DNA of 64,000 nt from CAZXEJ01 sp964639895 (GCA_964639895.1 CAZXEJ010000004.1:1-64000), one strand, 5' to 3'. Counted from the stretch's first letter, positions 52,211-61,213 are shown. Notes: generated by a model not told the origin, from the letters alone. Program-made: numbers and translations.

Positions 52211-53731
52211 ATGGCACGAACTATGGCGACTCTATGGGCGGTGGTCCTGTTGTTGGGAACGCTGGCCGCCTCGTGTAATTCCGACGGTGGAGGCGCGCAG
52301 GAGAGCTTCATACCCTCGGGCCAAATAGCGGCCGTGGCACGCTCGAGCTCGGCCGACCGCATCGTGGTGGGCGGTACGCCCGGTACGGCCCCCGCCGGCG
52401 CGGAGGTCGTGGTGACCGATCTCGACACCGGGGAGACGATCCAGACAACGGCCGACGACGACGGGAGCTTCACCGTGGAGTTCGGGGTGGGAGGAGGCGG
52501 CGGGACCTCGCTTGCCTCTCTCTCGGGTGCCTCAACGTCGGATCTGTTCAGGGTCGAGATACCGGCCGACGGCACCGACGTCACCGTGGGTGTGACGTTG
52601 CTCGATGCGGCCGTCTCGCGCGGCATACGCCCCGTGGGCAGCGTGCCCAGCGACCTTGAGATGCACGACGGCAGGCTCTACGTGGTAAACGGATTCTCGG
52701 ACAACGTCGAGGTCCACGACCTCTCCACCTTCCCTCCCACCTTCGTGGGCACCATAACGCTGCCGCTCGGCCAGGATCCGGTGTCCATAACCTTTCTGGG
52801 CGGCGGCAAGGCGGCCGTGGCCAACCTGGTGGGCCAGAGCGTTGCTATCGTCGACCTCGATACGCTCGAGTGCGATACGCTGATCTCGGCGGTCGAGACC
52901 GACCCCACTCCCTGCGGCGAGCTCGTTCTGCTCCCCGGAGCGTTTGACGACCCTTCCGGTGTGGTCAAGGCGGCCGGGAAGCTGTTCGTCACCAACGACA
53001 ACCTAGGCCCCGACTTCAACCCCAACGGCAACGGTTTTGTCACCGTGCTCGACGCCAACACCTACGAGGTCCTCGATATCATCGATTCCTCGGGTGCCAA
53101 CTCCGGCTATCCCACCCTTCACGGGGGCGACGTTTGGGTGCTCAACAGCGGCAACGTCCTGTTCGATTTCGATACGTTCACCTTCTCGTGCGACGAGGCC
53201 TTCCCGCCTTCGCTCGACGTCATAGACCCATTCACCCTGGAGACGGTACGCACCATACCCATGCCGCTCAGTGCGGCAAATCCCATGTCCTGCCTACCGG
53301 TCTCGTTCGCCGTCACCCCCGACGGCCGACACGCCTATTTGGGGCTGGGCCTTACGGCCGAGGTGGTCAAGGTGGACATGGCCGACGGAGTGCTCGAAGC
53401 GGGCCTCGACAACCCCATCGTGATCACCGAACCGGGCGAGTTCAACCTCGTCTCGGACATCGTGATCGCACCCGGGGGCTTGGCGTTCCTCGCCCTATTC
53501 AACACGGACGAGATAGCCACCCTCGACACGCTCACCGATACGCCCAACCCATTCCCCTTCATCGACCCGATTCCGGCCGGGCTCAAGGCCGACGACCCGT
53601 CGTCGCCTTTCTTCGAAGGGGTGCAGTACTTGGCGCTCGCGCCCGATGGGGTGTTCCCCGACCTCTACTTCGTAACCGGCATAAGCGAACAGCTGGGCGC
53701 GCTCGACACGAGCCTCATCCTGGCCCCCTAG
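52211..53731 (+). CDS. beta-propeller lipoprotein, candidate BtuG-like corrinoid-binding protein
   Basis: A 506-residue lipoprotein: signal to LAAS-C22, then a Gly/Ser tether and an immunoglobulin-like or carboxypeptidase-regulatory-like domain (about 45-115; AGAEVVVTDLDTGETIQTTADDDGSF). From about 135 it has YncE/SMP-30-type blades (LEMHDGRLYVVNGFSDNVEVHDL, AVANLVGQSVAIVDL, FVTVLDANTYEVLDII, AFLALFNTDEIATLDTL). GGAGG precedes the ATG. Lying between btuB and btuF, it recalls Bacteroides BtuG, a surface propeller that caps BtuB. The homology is not proven; the role in B12 capture is inferred from context and fold. Confidence 0.8.
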   Translation: MARTMATLWAVVLLLGTLAASCNSDGGGAQESFIPSGQIAAVARSSSADRIVVGGTPGTAPAGAEVVVTDLDTGETIQTTADDDGSFTVEFGVGGGGGTSLASLSGASTSDLFRVEIPADGTDVTVGVTLLDAAVSRGIRPVGSVPSDLEMHDGRLYVVNGFSDNVEVHDLSTFPPTFVGTITLPLGQDPVSITFLGGGKAAVANLVGQSVAIVDLDTLECDTLISAVETDPTPCGELVLLPGAFDDPSGVVKAAGKLFVTNDNLGPDFNPNGNGFVTVLDANTYEVLDIIDSSGANSGYPTLHGGDVWVLNSGNVLFDFDTFTFSCDEAFPPSLDVIDPFTLETVRTIPMPLSAANPMSCLPVSFAVTPDGRHAYLGLGLTAEVVKVDMADGVLEAGLDNPIVITEPGEFNLVSDIVIAPGGLAFLALFNTDEIATLDTLTDTPNPFPFIDPIPAGLKADDPSSPFFEGVQYLALAPDGVFPDLYFVTGISEQLGALDTSLILAP

Positions 53732-53842
53732 CCGCCTTGCTTTGTCGCATCGATGGGTTAAAGTAATCGTATGCGGGAAGGCTCCTCCCCATGTGCCGGG
53801 GGGGCCGCCCGCGTGCGATCTTCCCCCGAACGCCTAGAGGCC

Positions 53843-54787
53843 ATGCGCATCTGCTCCTTCATACCCAGCGCCACCGAGATACTGTTCGCCCTCGGCGCCG
53901 GGGACGACGTCGTGGGCGTTACGCACGAGTGCGACTACCCGCCCGAGGCGGCCACACGCCCCAAGGTCGTCCGCAGCCGCTTCGACCCCAAGGCCATGGA
54001 TGCGGCCTCCGTCGACGCCCTGGTCCGCCGCTTCGCTCGCGAGGGCATGAGCCCCTACCGCGTGGACGTCGAGCTGCTGCGGAGGCTCCGGCCCGACGTC
54101 GTCGTAACCCAGGACGTATGCGACGTCTGCGCCCTCTCGGCCGGCGAGACGATGCGGGCCCTGGAGGCGCTCGAGACCAAGCCCACCGTGATAAGCCTCC
54201 ATCCGCACGACCTGGACGGCATACTCGAGACTGTACTCATTTTGGGCGAGGCCGTGGGCAGAGGGGTGAGGGCGCGCCGGCTGGTGGACTCACTCAAGGA
54301 GAGGATCGCTGCCGTGGCACGGCGTCTCCAGGACGAGAAGGACAGGCCGCGCGTGGTGGCCCTCGAGTGGCTCGACCCTCCATACGTGGCCGGCCACTGG
54401 GTACCCGAGATGGTCGAGACCGCCGGCGGTGAGCACGGCCTGGTCGGCAAGGGCGAGCCCTCGGTCAGGGTGGAATGGGAGGCCGTGGTCGACTACGCCC
54501 CACAGGTCGTATTGATAGCCGTCTGCGGCTACGACGTCGAGCGGACGATGGCCGAGATAGAGGCCCTCACGCAGAGGCCGGGGTGGTTCACGCTGCCCGC
54601 CGTGAAGAAGGGGCAGGTCTACGTGATGAACGCAAACGCATACTTCAGCAGGCCGGCACCCCGCGTAGTGGACGGGCTCGAGATCACGGCTCACGTGCTC
54701 CATCCAGAGGGATCCGAGTACACGCCGCCTCCCGATGCGGTCATCAACCTCAGGAACTACCTCCACCTCCAGCACTGGCTCGGCTGA
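53843..54787 (+). CDS. btuF: cobalamin-binding protein, BtuF-like, without signal peptide
   Basis: A 314-residue helical-backbone metal-receptor-fold protein. It opens MRICSFIPSATEILFALGAGDDVVGVTHECDYP, the typical start of BtuF-like cobalamin-binding proteins, followed by VVTQDVCDVCALS and RVVALEWLDPPYVAGHWVPEMVETAGG. No signal peptide is seen, with either this ATG or the frame opening at 53771, so an exported role needs another route or it acts in the cytoplasm. The BtuCD membrane and ATPase partners are not adjacent. Downstream of the propeller gene by 111 bp from its stop. Confidence 0.88.
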   Translation: MRICSFIPSATEILFALGAGDDVVGVTHECDYPPEAATRPKVVRSRFDPKAMDAASVDALVRRFAREGMSPYRVDVELLRRLRPDVVVTQDVCDVCALSAGETMRALEALETKPTVISLHPHDLDGILETVLILGEAVGRGVRARRLVDSLKERIAAVARRLQDEKDRPRVVALEWLDPPYVAGHWVPEMVETAGGEHGLVGKGEPSVRVEWEAVVDYAPQVVLIAVCGYDVERTMAEIEALTQRPGWFTLPAVKKGQVYVMNANAYFSRPAPRVVDGLEITAHVLHPEGSEYTPPPDAVINLRNYLHLQHWLG

Positions 54788-54898
54788 GTGCGGCCCGCGG
54801 GGGAGAGAGAGGAACGGCAGAGGCACGCCCGAATGCAACGGCCGGGAATGCGGCCGTGGCGCAAGTGGAAGAACGACGCCCGCAGAGAGGTGGCATGA

Positions 54899-55399
54899 AT
54901 GCTCGAGAGATTCAAGAAGTGGCTTCAAATAGGACGGCGGTCCCGGGACGGCGTCCCGCTCGAGCTTACACCCGAGGTGGAGCTGGAGCTCTCGCACATA
55001 GCCTCGGGGCTGGTGGCCGAACTGACCGACGGCGAGGCCGTGCTCATATACAAGGGCACCCCGTCCGAAGCCGACCGCGCGCTGGTCCGAAGCCGGCGCG
55101 TCGTCATCGAGGCCGAGGCCCTGCCGCGCGAGGAGTTCCCAGCCATAAGGCTGGGGCTCAGGTTCGACCTCGGAGAAGGGCGCGCGCCGGCCGCGCTCGA
55201 CTACATGGCGTCCGCCGACTCACCGGAGGAGACGGCGTTTCTCCGCGCCCTCCTCTCCACGGGGCGTCTGAAACTGGTCTTCATCGAGGCGGAAGGGGGC
55301 GTGAGGGCCGGGACCGTGGTGCTCGGCCCCCCGCAATTGGAGGCGCTCGAGCGGGCACTGCGGGAGGCCGGGGCGGGAGGCGGCCCGCGCCCACGGTGA
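54899..55399 (+). CDS. hypothetical protein (166 aa)
   Basis: Not recognised. It begins with a basic helix (MLERFKKWLQIGRRSRDG), then LELTPEVELELSHIASGLVAELTDGEAVLIYKG and repeating alpha/beta segments (AIRLGLRFDLGEG, FLRALLSTGRLKLVFIEAEGGVRAG). Soluble, no signal peptide. GAGAGG stands 8-9 bases before the ATG. It follows btuF by 111 bp on the same strand and precedes the fabH promoter, so it may be the last, accessory gene of the B12 operon or separate. Confidence 0.7.
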   Translation: MLERFKKWLQIGRRSRDGVPLELTPEVELELSHIASGLVAELTDGEAVLIYKGTPSEADRALVRSRRVVIEAEALPREEFPAIRLGLRFDLGEGRAPAALDYMASADSPEETAFLRALLSTGRLKLVFIEAEGGVRAGTVVLGPPQLEALERALREAGAGGGPRPR

Positions 55400-55446
55400 G
55401 GGCGCACAGGCACCCGGCCGTTGGGGGGGTGGGTCGGGCGGCACCA

Positions 55447-55475
55447 TTGACAACCCTTGAGCCATGCCTGATAAT
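55447..55475 (+). promoter_or_regulatory. promoter of fabH
   Basis: TTGACA (55447-55452), 17 bp, GATAAT (55470-55475). Confidence 0.7.
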
Positions 55476-55513
55476 AAAACCCACTGATTACCCCACTGAG
55501 GATACGTTCCGCG

Positions 55514-56491
55514 TTGAGCTACGCAAAGATCGCGGGGACCGGTTCCTACGTACCGGAACGGGTTCTCACCAACCACGACTTCGAGAACATCGTCGACACC
55601 TCGGACGAGTGGATACGCACGCGCACGGGAATCGTCGAGCGTCACATCGCCGACGAGAACACCGCCACCTCCGACATGGCTTATGAGGCCGCCCTCAGGG
55701 CGCTCGAGGCGGCGGCCGTCGACCCCGTCGATCTGGATGGAATCATACTTGCCACCGTCACCCCCGACTATTTCTTCCCCGCCACGGCCTGCCTCGTCCA
55801 GGGGCGGCTCGGGGCGAAGAAGGCGTTCGGCTACGACCTCTCGGCCGGCTGCTCGGGCTTCGTCTACGGGCTGCAGATGGCCAAGGGGCTCATCGAGTGC
55901 GGCGACGCGCGCCACGTCCTCGTCATCGGGGCCGAGACGATGTCGCGCATAATGGACTTCACCGACAGGGCCACCTGTGTGCTGTTCGGCGACGGCGCCG
56001 GGGCGGCCGTCGTGAGCCGCTCGGGAACGGAAGGGATACTCTCACTCTGCCTTGGAGCAGACGGAGGCCAGTGGGAGCTCCTCTACATGCCGGCCGGCGG
56101 CTCGCGCATCCCCCCCTCCGAAAAGAGCGTCCGGGAGAGGCTCCACTACATAAAGATGAAGGGCAACGACGTCTTCAAGGAGGCCGTAAAGGCGATGGAG
56201 TACGCCTCGGTGGCCGCTCTGAAGAAGGCCTCGCTCACGGGCGAGGACATAGACCTCTTCATCCCCCACCAGGCCAACCGTCGCATAATGGAGGCGGTGA
56301 GAAAGCGCCTCGGAATTCCGAGTGAACGCGTCTACGTGAACGTCGACAAGTACGGCAACACCTCAGCCGCATCGGTGCCGCTTGCGCTCGATGAAGCCGT
56401 GAGGGACGGCACCATCGAGCGGGGCCACACGGTGCTTTTCTCCGTCTTCGGCGCCGGCTTTACGTGGGCCTCAGGCATCGTGAGGTTCTGA
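55514..56491 (+). CDS. fabH: beta-ketoacyl-ACP synthase III
   Basis: A 325-residue KAS III, which starts fatty acid synthesis by condensing acetyl-CoA with malonyl-ACP. Catalytic C113 lies in DLSAGCSGFVYGLQ; His in DLFIPHQANRRIMEAV; Asn in YGNTSAASVPLAL. The start codon is TTG at 55514 (SYAKIAGTGSYVPE), the only one that fits the family N terminus; GAGG lies 11 bases upstream. It has its own promoter and is not in a fab/plsX operon here. Confidence 0.97.
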   Translation: MSYAKIAGTGSYVPERVLTNHDFENIVDTSDEWIRTRTGIVERHIADENTATSDMAYEAALRALEAAAVDPVDLDGIILATVTPDYFFPATACLVQGRLGAKKAFGYDLSAGCSGFVYGLQMAKGLIECGDARHVLVIGAETMSRIMDFTDRATCVLFGDGAGAAVVSRSGTEGILSLCLGADGGQWELLYMPAGGSRIPPSEKSVRERLHYIKMKGNDVFKEAVKAMEYASVAALKKASLTGEDIDLFIPHQANRRIMEAVRKRLGIPSERVYVNVDKYGNTSAASVPLALDEAVRDGTIERGHTVLFSVFGAGFTWASGIVRF

Positions 56492-56723
56492 TCCCACCAC
56501 ACCCCGAGCCGGACGCCGTCCGCCCACCCCATCCCGGACCCCTTAACGAGGCCCTCGCCAACCCGAGCCGGGCGCTGCAATCCACCATACCGCCACACGG
56601 CCGGTGCGGAGCAGCAACGTAGCCGTAGCGACCCCCCCCCTCCACACCGTCCCCCCACCCCGCGGGAAGGGACACCCACGCCTTCCATCGGGCCGGGCCG
56701 GCGGGGGAACCCGCTGCTGGGGA

Positions 56724-56753
56724 TTGATTTGCACCCGCCTGCGCATATACAAT
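56724..56753 (+). promoter_or_regulatory. promoter of pgi
   Basis: TTGATT (56724-56729), 18 bp, TACAAT (56748-56753). The predicted start (about 56760) is at the ATG (56762), so the message is probably leaderless. Confidence 0.6.
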
Positions 56754-56761
56754 AGGTGACC

Positions 56762-58126
56762 ATGTGCAGAATAACCCTCGACTACACGCCGCTTGCCTCC
56801 GGGACGGAGCCCTTTACGCCCCGTCGCATCGCGCGCCTCGAGAGGGAGGCCGCAGCGGCGCTCAGGAAGCTCAAGGGAATGCGCCGGCGCGGCAAGGCGG
56901 GCTTTCTCGAGCTTCCGTGCGCCTCGACGGCCGCCCTCTGGCGCAGGGTACGCTCCTCGAGGACCGATGGGGTGGACGCCGTCATCGTGCTGGGCATAGG
57001 GGGCTCCTCGCTCGGCACGCTGGCCATAAGGGAAGCCCTGCTCGCCCCCTGCTGGAATTCTCTCTCCACGGCCGAGCGTGGCGGCCTGCCCCGGCTCTAC
57101 GTGCTGGACAACATCGACCCGCACCGCTTCCTCGCCTGTCTGGAGCGGCTCGACCTCTCGAGCACGCTCGTCAACGTGGTGAGCAAGTCGGGCGGGACGG
57201 CCGAGACGGCGGCCCAGTTCCTGGTGGTAAAGGATATGGTGGAGCGTGCCGTGGGCGATTCCTGGCCCGCACGGTTCGTCATAACAACCGCCCCAGGCTC
57301 CAACCCGCTGCGGCGCATAGCGCGCCGACACCGCATCCCGACGCTGACCATACCACCCGGCGTGGGAGGCCGCTACTCGGTCCTAAGCGCCGTGGGGCTG
57401 TTCCCGGCGGCACTCTGCGGTGTAGACGTCCGGGGGCTGCTCCGGGGGGCCGCAAACATGGCGGCCGTCTGCTTGAGCGAGGACCCGGCGAGAAACATGG
57501 CCCTAAAGCTCTGCACTTACTACGTCCTCTCATATATGCGCGGCCGGCGCGTGACCGTCCTCATGCCCTATTCGGAGCGCCTGCGCGGCGTGGCGATGTG
57601 GTTCAGGCAACTCTGGGCCGAGAGCCTCGGCAAGCGACCCCGCGGCCGCGGTCAAGGCGTGGGGCCGACGCCCGTCGTGGCCATGGGGGCGACCGACCAG
57701 CACTCACAACTCCAGCTCTACCTGGACGGGCCCGACGACAAGACGTTCACCTTCCTCGAGGTGGAGCGACCGGGGGCGGACGTCGAGATACCGCGCTCGC
57801 TCGAAGAGGAGTCGTTCTCCTACCTCTGGCACAACACGATGGGTGATCTGCTCGAGGCCGAGATGGCGGCCACGCGGCGCACACTGGAGAGGCGCGGCAG
57901 GCCGTGCGTGGCGCTAAGGCTCTCGAGCGTGCGCGCCGAGACACTGGGGGCGCTGTTCTTCTTGTTCGAGACGGTGACGGCGCTTGCAGGCTACGTGCTT
58001 GGCGTAGACCCATTCGATCAGCCCGCCGTCGATGAGGGCAAGAAGACGGCCCGCAAGCTGCTCGCCGTCGGAGCCCGCCCCCAGCCGACCGAGGGTACGA
58101 AACTCATGGAGTGTGTGGTGGGCTAG
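56762..58126 (+). CDS. pgi: glucose-6-phosphate isomerase
   Basis: A 454-residue sugar isomerase with two SIS domains, interconverting glucose-6-phosphate and fructose-6-phosphate. Marks: VLGIGGSSLGTLA, VSKSGGTAETAAQF, PGVGGRYSVLSAVGLFPAAL, QLWAESLGK, and ATDQHSQLQL. It is the short bacterial form (about 450, not 550 residues). The ATG at 56762 follows the -10 by eight bases and lacks a ribosome site; a GTG two codons earlier is the alternative. Single-gene unit between fabH and an AEC transporter. Confidence 0.95.
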   Translation: MCRITLDYTPLASGTEPFTPRRIARLEREAAAALRKLKGMRRRGKAGFLELPCASTAALWRRVRSSRTDGVDAVIVLGIGGSSLGTLAIREALLAPCWNSLSTAERGGLPRLYVLDNIDPHRFLACLERLDLSSTLVNVVSKSGGTAETAAQFLVVKDMVERAVGDSWPARFVITTAPGSNPLRRIARRHRIPTLTIPPGVGGRYSVLSAVGLFPAALCGVDVRGLLRGAANMAAVCLSEDPARNMALKLCTYYVLSYMRGRRVTVLMPYSERLRGVAMWFRQLWAESLGKRPRGRGQGVGPTPVVAMGATDQHSQLQLYLDGPDDKTFTFLEVERPGADVEIPRSLEEESFSYLWHNTMGDLLEAEMAATRRTLERRGRPCVALRLSSVRAETLGALFFLFETVTALAGYVLGVDPFDQPAVDEGKKTARKLLAVGARPQPTEGTKLMECVVG

Positions 58127-58305
58127 CACACCGCCGCGGGAAGGGGGGCGGCATGCAGCCGCACGGCGCAGGGCGGACGCATGGAGGCCGCCCCGGGCCG
58201 TGCCCGCTTTCGCACGCACCCCGGCTGCTGGTATATTTCCCTTCCGGCGGCACGATCCTACGGGGCGGGGCGCACGCCGGGCCACAGCTGGGAGGTAGCA
58301 CAGCC

Positions 58306-59184
58306 ATTCTCATTCACATAGCCGACATAGTCCTTCCCGTGTTCATCGTCGTAGCGGCAGGGTTCCTGTTCGGCAAGGTGCGCCGCCTCGACCTCACCCC
58401 CATAAACGACTTTGTCATCTACGTATCGACCCCCTGCCTCATCGTATCGTCGCTGTCCAGGAACCCCATCGAGGGGGGCCTGATCGGCAAGGTGTTCCTG
58501 AGCGTCGCCCTGGTGGTGGGAGTGTCGCTTGCCGCCGGCTACGTCGTGGTGCGCGCGCTGGGGCTGCGCCAGGACGTCTACCTGCCGCCGGTGGCCTTCG
58601 CCAACACGGGCAACATGGGGCTTCCGCTCGTCCTCTTCGCCTTCGGTGATGCGGGCTTCAACGCTGGAATCCTCTACATGGTCGGGATGACGGTCGTACA
58701 CTACACGGTGGGGGTGGCGATCCTGAGCTTCGACGTAAGCCGCTTCGAGGTCTTCAAGCTGCCGCTTCTCTACGCGGCCGCCCTGGGGATTGTGCTGAGC
58801 CTCGGCTCCTGGCACCTGCCCGGCCCGCTGTTTGACGCCGTCGACCTTCTGGGCGAGGCCACCATCCCGACGATGATCTTCTCCCTGGGCTACAAGCTCT
58901 CCGAGGCGACGCTCGAAGACATGGGCAGATCGTTCCTGCTGGGCGCACTGCGCATAGTGACGGGAGCCGCGGCCGGAGCCGCGGCCGCGGCGTTGCTCGG
59001 GCTGGGAGGCGCGGTGCGGGGAGTTGTGATGCTCGACGCCGCGATGCCGCCTGCGGTGTTCAACTTCGTCCTCGCCGAGAAGTACGGCAAGGATTCCAAG
59101 GCCGTGGCCTCGGTCATAATGGCGGGCACTCTGCTTTCGCTCGCCACGACCCCTCTCATACTTCTCTACCTGCTGGGGGGCTAG
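58306..59184 (+). CDS. AEC (auxin efflux carrier) family transporter, apparent AUU start
   Basis: A 292-residue permease with about ten membrane helices, from IADIVLPVFIVVAAGFLFG to LLSLATTPLILLYLL. The central FANTGNMGLPLVLFAFGDAG and DAAMPPAVFNFVLAEKY are typical of AEC carriers, which move small carboxylates or similar. Family members start a few residues before IVLPVF; here that position is ATT at 58306, with GGAGG 10 bases upstream and no ATG, GTG or TTG nearby. The frame is open back to 58111 but that part is Arg/Gly/Pro-rich. Its end overlaps the convergent gene by 29 bp. Confidence 0.8.
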   Translation: MLIHIADIVLPVFIVVAAGFLFGKVRRLDLTPINDFVIYVSTPCLIVSSLSRNPIEGGLIGKVFLSVALVVGVSLAAGYVVVRALGLRQDVYLPPVAFANTGNMGLPLVLFAFGDAGFNAGILYMVGMTVVHYTVGVAILSFDVSRFEVFKLPLLYAAALGIVLSLGSWHLPGPLFDAVDLLGEATIPTMIFSLGYKLSEATLEDMGRSFLLGALRIVTGAAAGAAAAALLGLGGAVRGVVMLDAAMPPAVFNFVLAEKYGKDSKAVASVIMAGTLLSLATTPLILLYLLGG

Positions 59185-60157
59185 GGGGCGAGCCGTCTCC
59201 GTCACGGATGGCGCCGCACACACCACGGCGCTCGAGGTCGAGCTCCGTCGTAAGACCGAGGTCGTGAAGCGCACGGTTGGCCTCTTCGAGCGAGCGCGTG
59301 CCGGCCACGGCGCGGGCCGTGACGGAGAGCGCCTCGAACACGACGCGCGGCGACAGGTAGAACGTAACCGTCGATGCCATCGACAGGTGTACGCGTCTTC
59401 GGCCGTGCCTTATGGTGGTCTGCTTCCACACGCCCCGGGCGTACTCGGCCGGAAGGCGGCTCGCCTCGGTGGGGACGACGGCAATGGCGCGCTCCATCTC
59501 ATCCAGCGCCTCAGGCGTGACGCCCCAGCTGCCGAGCAGCCCTCCGCGGCGCGCGACCTCGAGCAGATTGGCCTCGAGCTCGTCCCGGGTGAGTTCGCCG
59601 TCGCTTCCAAAGCCGAACACCCCCATCACGACGGGCATCCTCTCGGACAGCTCGGCCAGGGCCGCCGTCATTATGGAATCGGCGAGGGGGCTCGCAAGGC
59701 CGGCCTCTTCGCCGCGGGCCACGGCGTCGCCGCCTACGTCGATGCCGAACAGCACGTCGGCCCCGAGCACGCGCAACGCCTCCTCCAGACCCTCGGTCAC
59801 CCCCTGCGCGCCGCCGCTCAGATCGACGAGCAGCGTCCTCTCCCCCAGCACCTCGGCTACGCCCGCCTCGGCGAACCTCACACCACCCTTCGTACGTGTG
59901 CGGCCGTCCGCCCACCAGACCACGTCGTTTATCTTCTCGGCCCCATCGGTCTCGTCGTAGCTGCGTGGGCCGGGGACGGGGTCGATGACGGATCTCTCCC
60001 ACGGAAGTCCCCCGAGAACGCACTCCATCCCGAACAGGCGCAACAGCCCGCGCGTGGGAAGGGTGCCCACGATGTCCCCTCCGCCCCCTATGCCGAGGAC
60101 GACGGCCTTCGTGCCGCGGCGCACCACCTCTTCGAGAGATTTCACCCTGTCACCCAT
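59156..60157 (-). CDS. DUF1152-family protein
   Basis: A 333-residue soluble protein with the DUF1152 opening AVVLGIGGGGDIVGTLPTRGLL, a glycine-rich phosphate-binding-like loop, then LLVDLSGGAQGVTEGL and VLFGIDVGGDAVARGEEAGLASPLADS. It resembles archaeal and bacterial DUF1152 proteins of unknown function; the loop suggests nucleotide or sugar-phosphate binding. The ATG at 60157 has GGAG 7 bases upstream and is preferred to a GTG at 60178. It converges with, and overlaps, the AEC gene. Confidence 0.82.
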   Translation of the reverse strand: MGDRVKSLEEVVRRGTKAVVLGIGGGGDIVGTLPTRGLLRLFGMECVLGGLPWERSVIDPVPGPRSYDETDGAEKINDVVWWADGRTRTKGGVRFAEAGVAEVLGERTLLVDLSGGAQGVTEGLEEALRVLGADVLFGIDVGGDAVARGEEAGLASPLADSIMTAALAELSERMPVVMGVFGFGSDGELTRDELEANLLEVARRGGLLGSWGVTPEALDEMERAIAVVPTEASRLPAEYARGVWKQTTIRHGRRRVHLSMASTVTFYLSPRVVFEALSVTARAVAGTRSLEEANRALHDLGLTTELDLERRGVCGAIRDGDGSPPSPPAGREV

Positions 60158-60217
60158 CGCTTCACTCCGCGGCCCCACGACGTGGAGCAGGCAATAAACT
60201 TATACCGCCGCGCCGCC

Positions 60218-61060
60218 TTATTCAATAGGCGCCTCCGACCCGCCGGCCACCGCGCGCCCGAAGTAGGCCACCGCGTCGTCCACTATGTCGCCGTGGTCGC
60301 GGCCCGGCACCTCGACGTACTCGACCGCATCGCCGCCCAAGGCGGCAAGCTCGCGGCCCATCTCTACAGGCACGAGCCGGTCGGCGGTGCCGTGGAATAT
60401 CACCACCCGCGGGGCCGGCGAGCGCGACACAAGCTCCACGAGGCGTCGGCGGTTGTCGTACCGGTGGCGCAGCAGGTAGCACAGCGGCCGGCCCACCCTC
60501 CGGGCGGCCATATCGAGCATGGAAGTGAATGGGGCCACGAGGATCAGCGTGCCGACGTCGTGGCGCACGGCCATCTGAAGCACCGTGGCCGCACCCAGCG
60601 AGTAGCCGACGGCGTCCATCCGCCCCTCGAGCCCGGACGGATCGATCCCAAGGCGCGATGCCAGGGCCGCGAGCGCAGCCTCCGTCCCCTCCAGGATGGA
60701 GCGCGGCGAGGGGGAACCCTCGTTGAGTCCGTAGCCCGGATAGTCGACGAACAGGAAGCCGTCGGGTGAGGCCGGTGCGGCCAAGGCGAACCCTATCAGG
60801 GTGAGCGAGAGAGTGGCGTTGCCGCTCATAACGACCCATACCCTGCGTGGACCGTCCCCGCCGGAGCGGGGCCCGAGGTAGTGGGCCGTCTGCGCACCCT
60901 GCGACGTGCGGTAGCCGATGGGCGTGAGGCCGGGGGGCATGGAATCCAGATAGCCGGGCTCGTAGCGGCGCGGCTCGTATATCATCCTCTCCTGGAGGAG
61001 GAAGAGGAGCAGCGGCACCAGGACAACGACCACGAGCGGAAGCAGCAGAACGACCTTCAT
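60218..61060 (-). CDS. membrane-anchored alpha/beta hydrolase
   Basis: A 280-residue protein with one N-terminal hydrophobic helix (VVLLLPLVVVVLVPLLLFLL) and then a serine-hydrolase fold: DYPGYGLNEGSPSP, nucleophile elbow AVGYSLGAATVLQMA, acid in HGTADRLVPVEMG and histidine in GRDHGDIV. This matches the BEM46/YhfR-like group of periplasmic or membrane-facing hydrolases. The ATG at 61060 begins the helix; the frame opens 91 codons earlier without support. Substrate unknown. Divergent from the second SnoaL-like gene. Confidence 0.85.
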   Translation of the reverse strand: MKVVLLLPLVVVVLVPLLLFLLQERMIYEPRRYEPGYLDSMPPGLTPIGYRTSQGAQTAHYLGPRSGGDGPRRVWVVMSGNATLSLTLIGFALAAPASPDGFLFVDYPGYGLNEGSPSPRSILEGTEAALAALASRLGIDPSGLEGRMDAVGYSLGAATVLQMAVRHDVGTLILVAPFTSMLDMAARRVGRPLCYLLRHRYDNRRRLVELVSRSPAPRVVIFHGTADRLVPVEMGRELAALGGDAVEYVEVPGRDHGDIVDDAVAYFGRAVAGGSEAPIE

Positions 61061-61143
61061 CCTCGATGACACCCGGACACGAGAAGGGGTTGGAAAATGA
61101 TACTCCACTTTGGGCCCGCCTACAAAACCCGGCAGGGGGCGGC

Positions 61144-61173
61144 TTGCACCGGTGGAGGGTAGTCGTGTATTTT
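61144..61173 (+). promoter_or_regulatory. promoter of the second SnoaL-like gene
   Basis: TTGCAC (61144-61149), 18 bp, TATTTT (61168-61173). AAGGAGGAGG precedes the ATG. Confidence 0.45.
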
Positions 61174-61213
61174 GTATCGTGTAGGCCCCGTTCGAGGGGT
61201 AAAGGAGGAGGCC

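Noticed and set aside
58111..58305. N-terminal extension of the AEC transporter, including an ATG at 58153 after a G run
   Set aside because: The 50-65 extra residues are Gly/Pro/Arg-rich, unlike any AEC protein, and contain a likely promoter -10 (TATATT at 58232).
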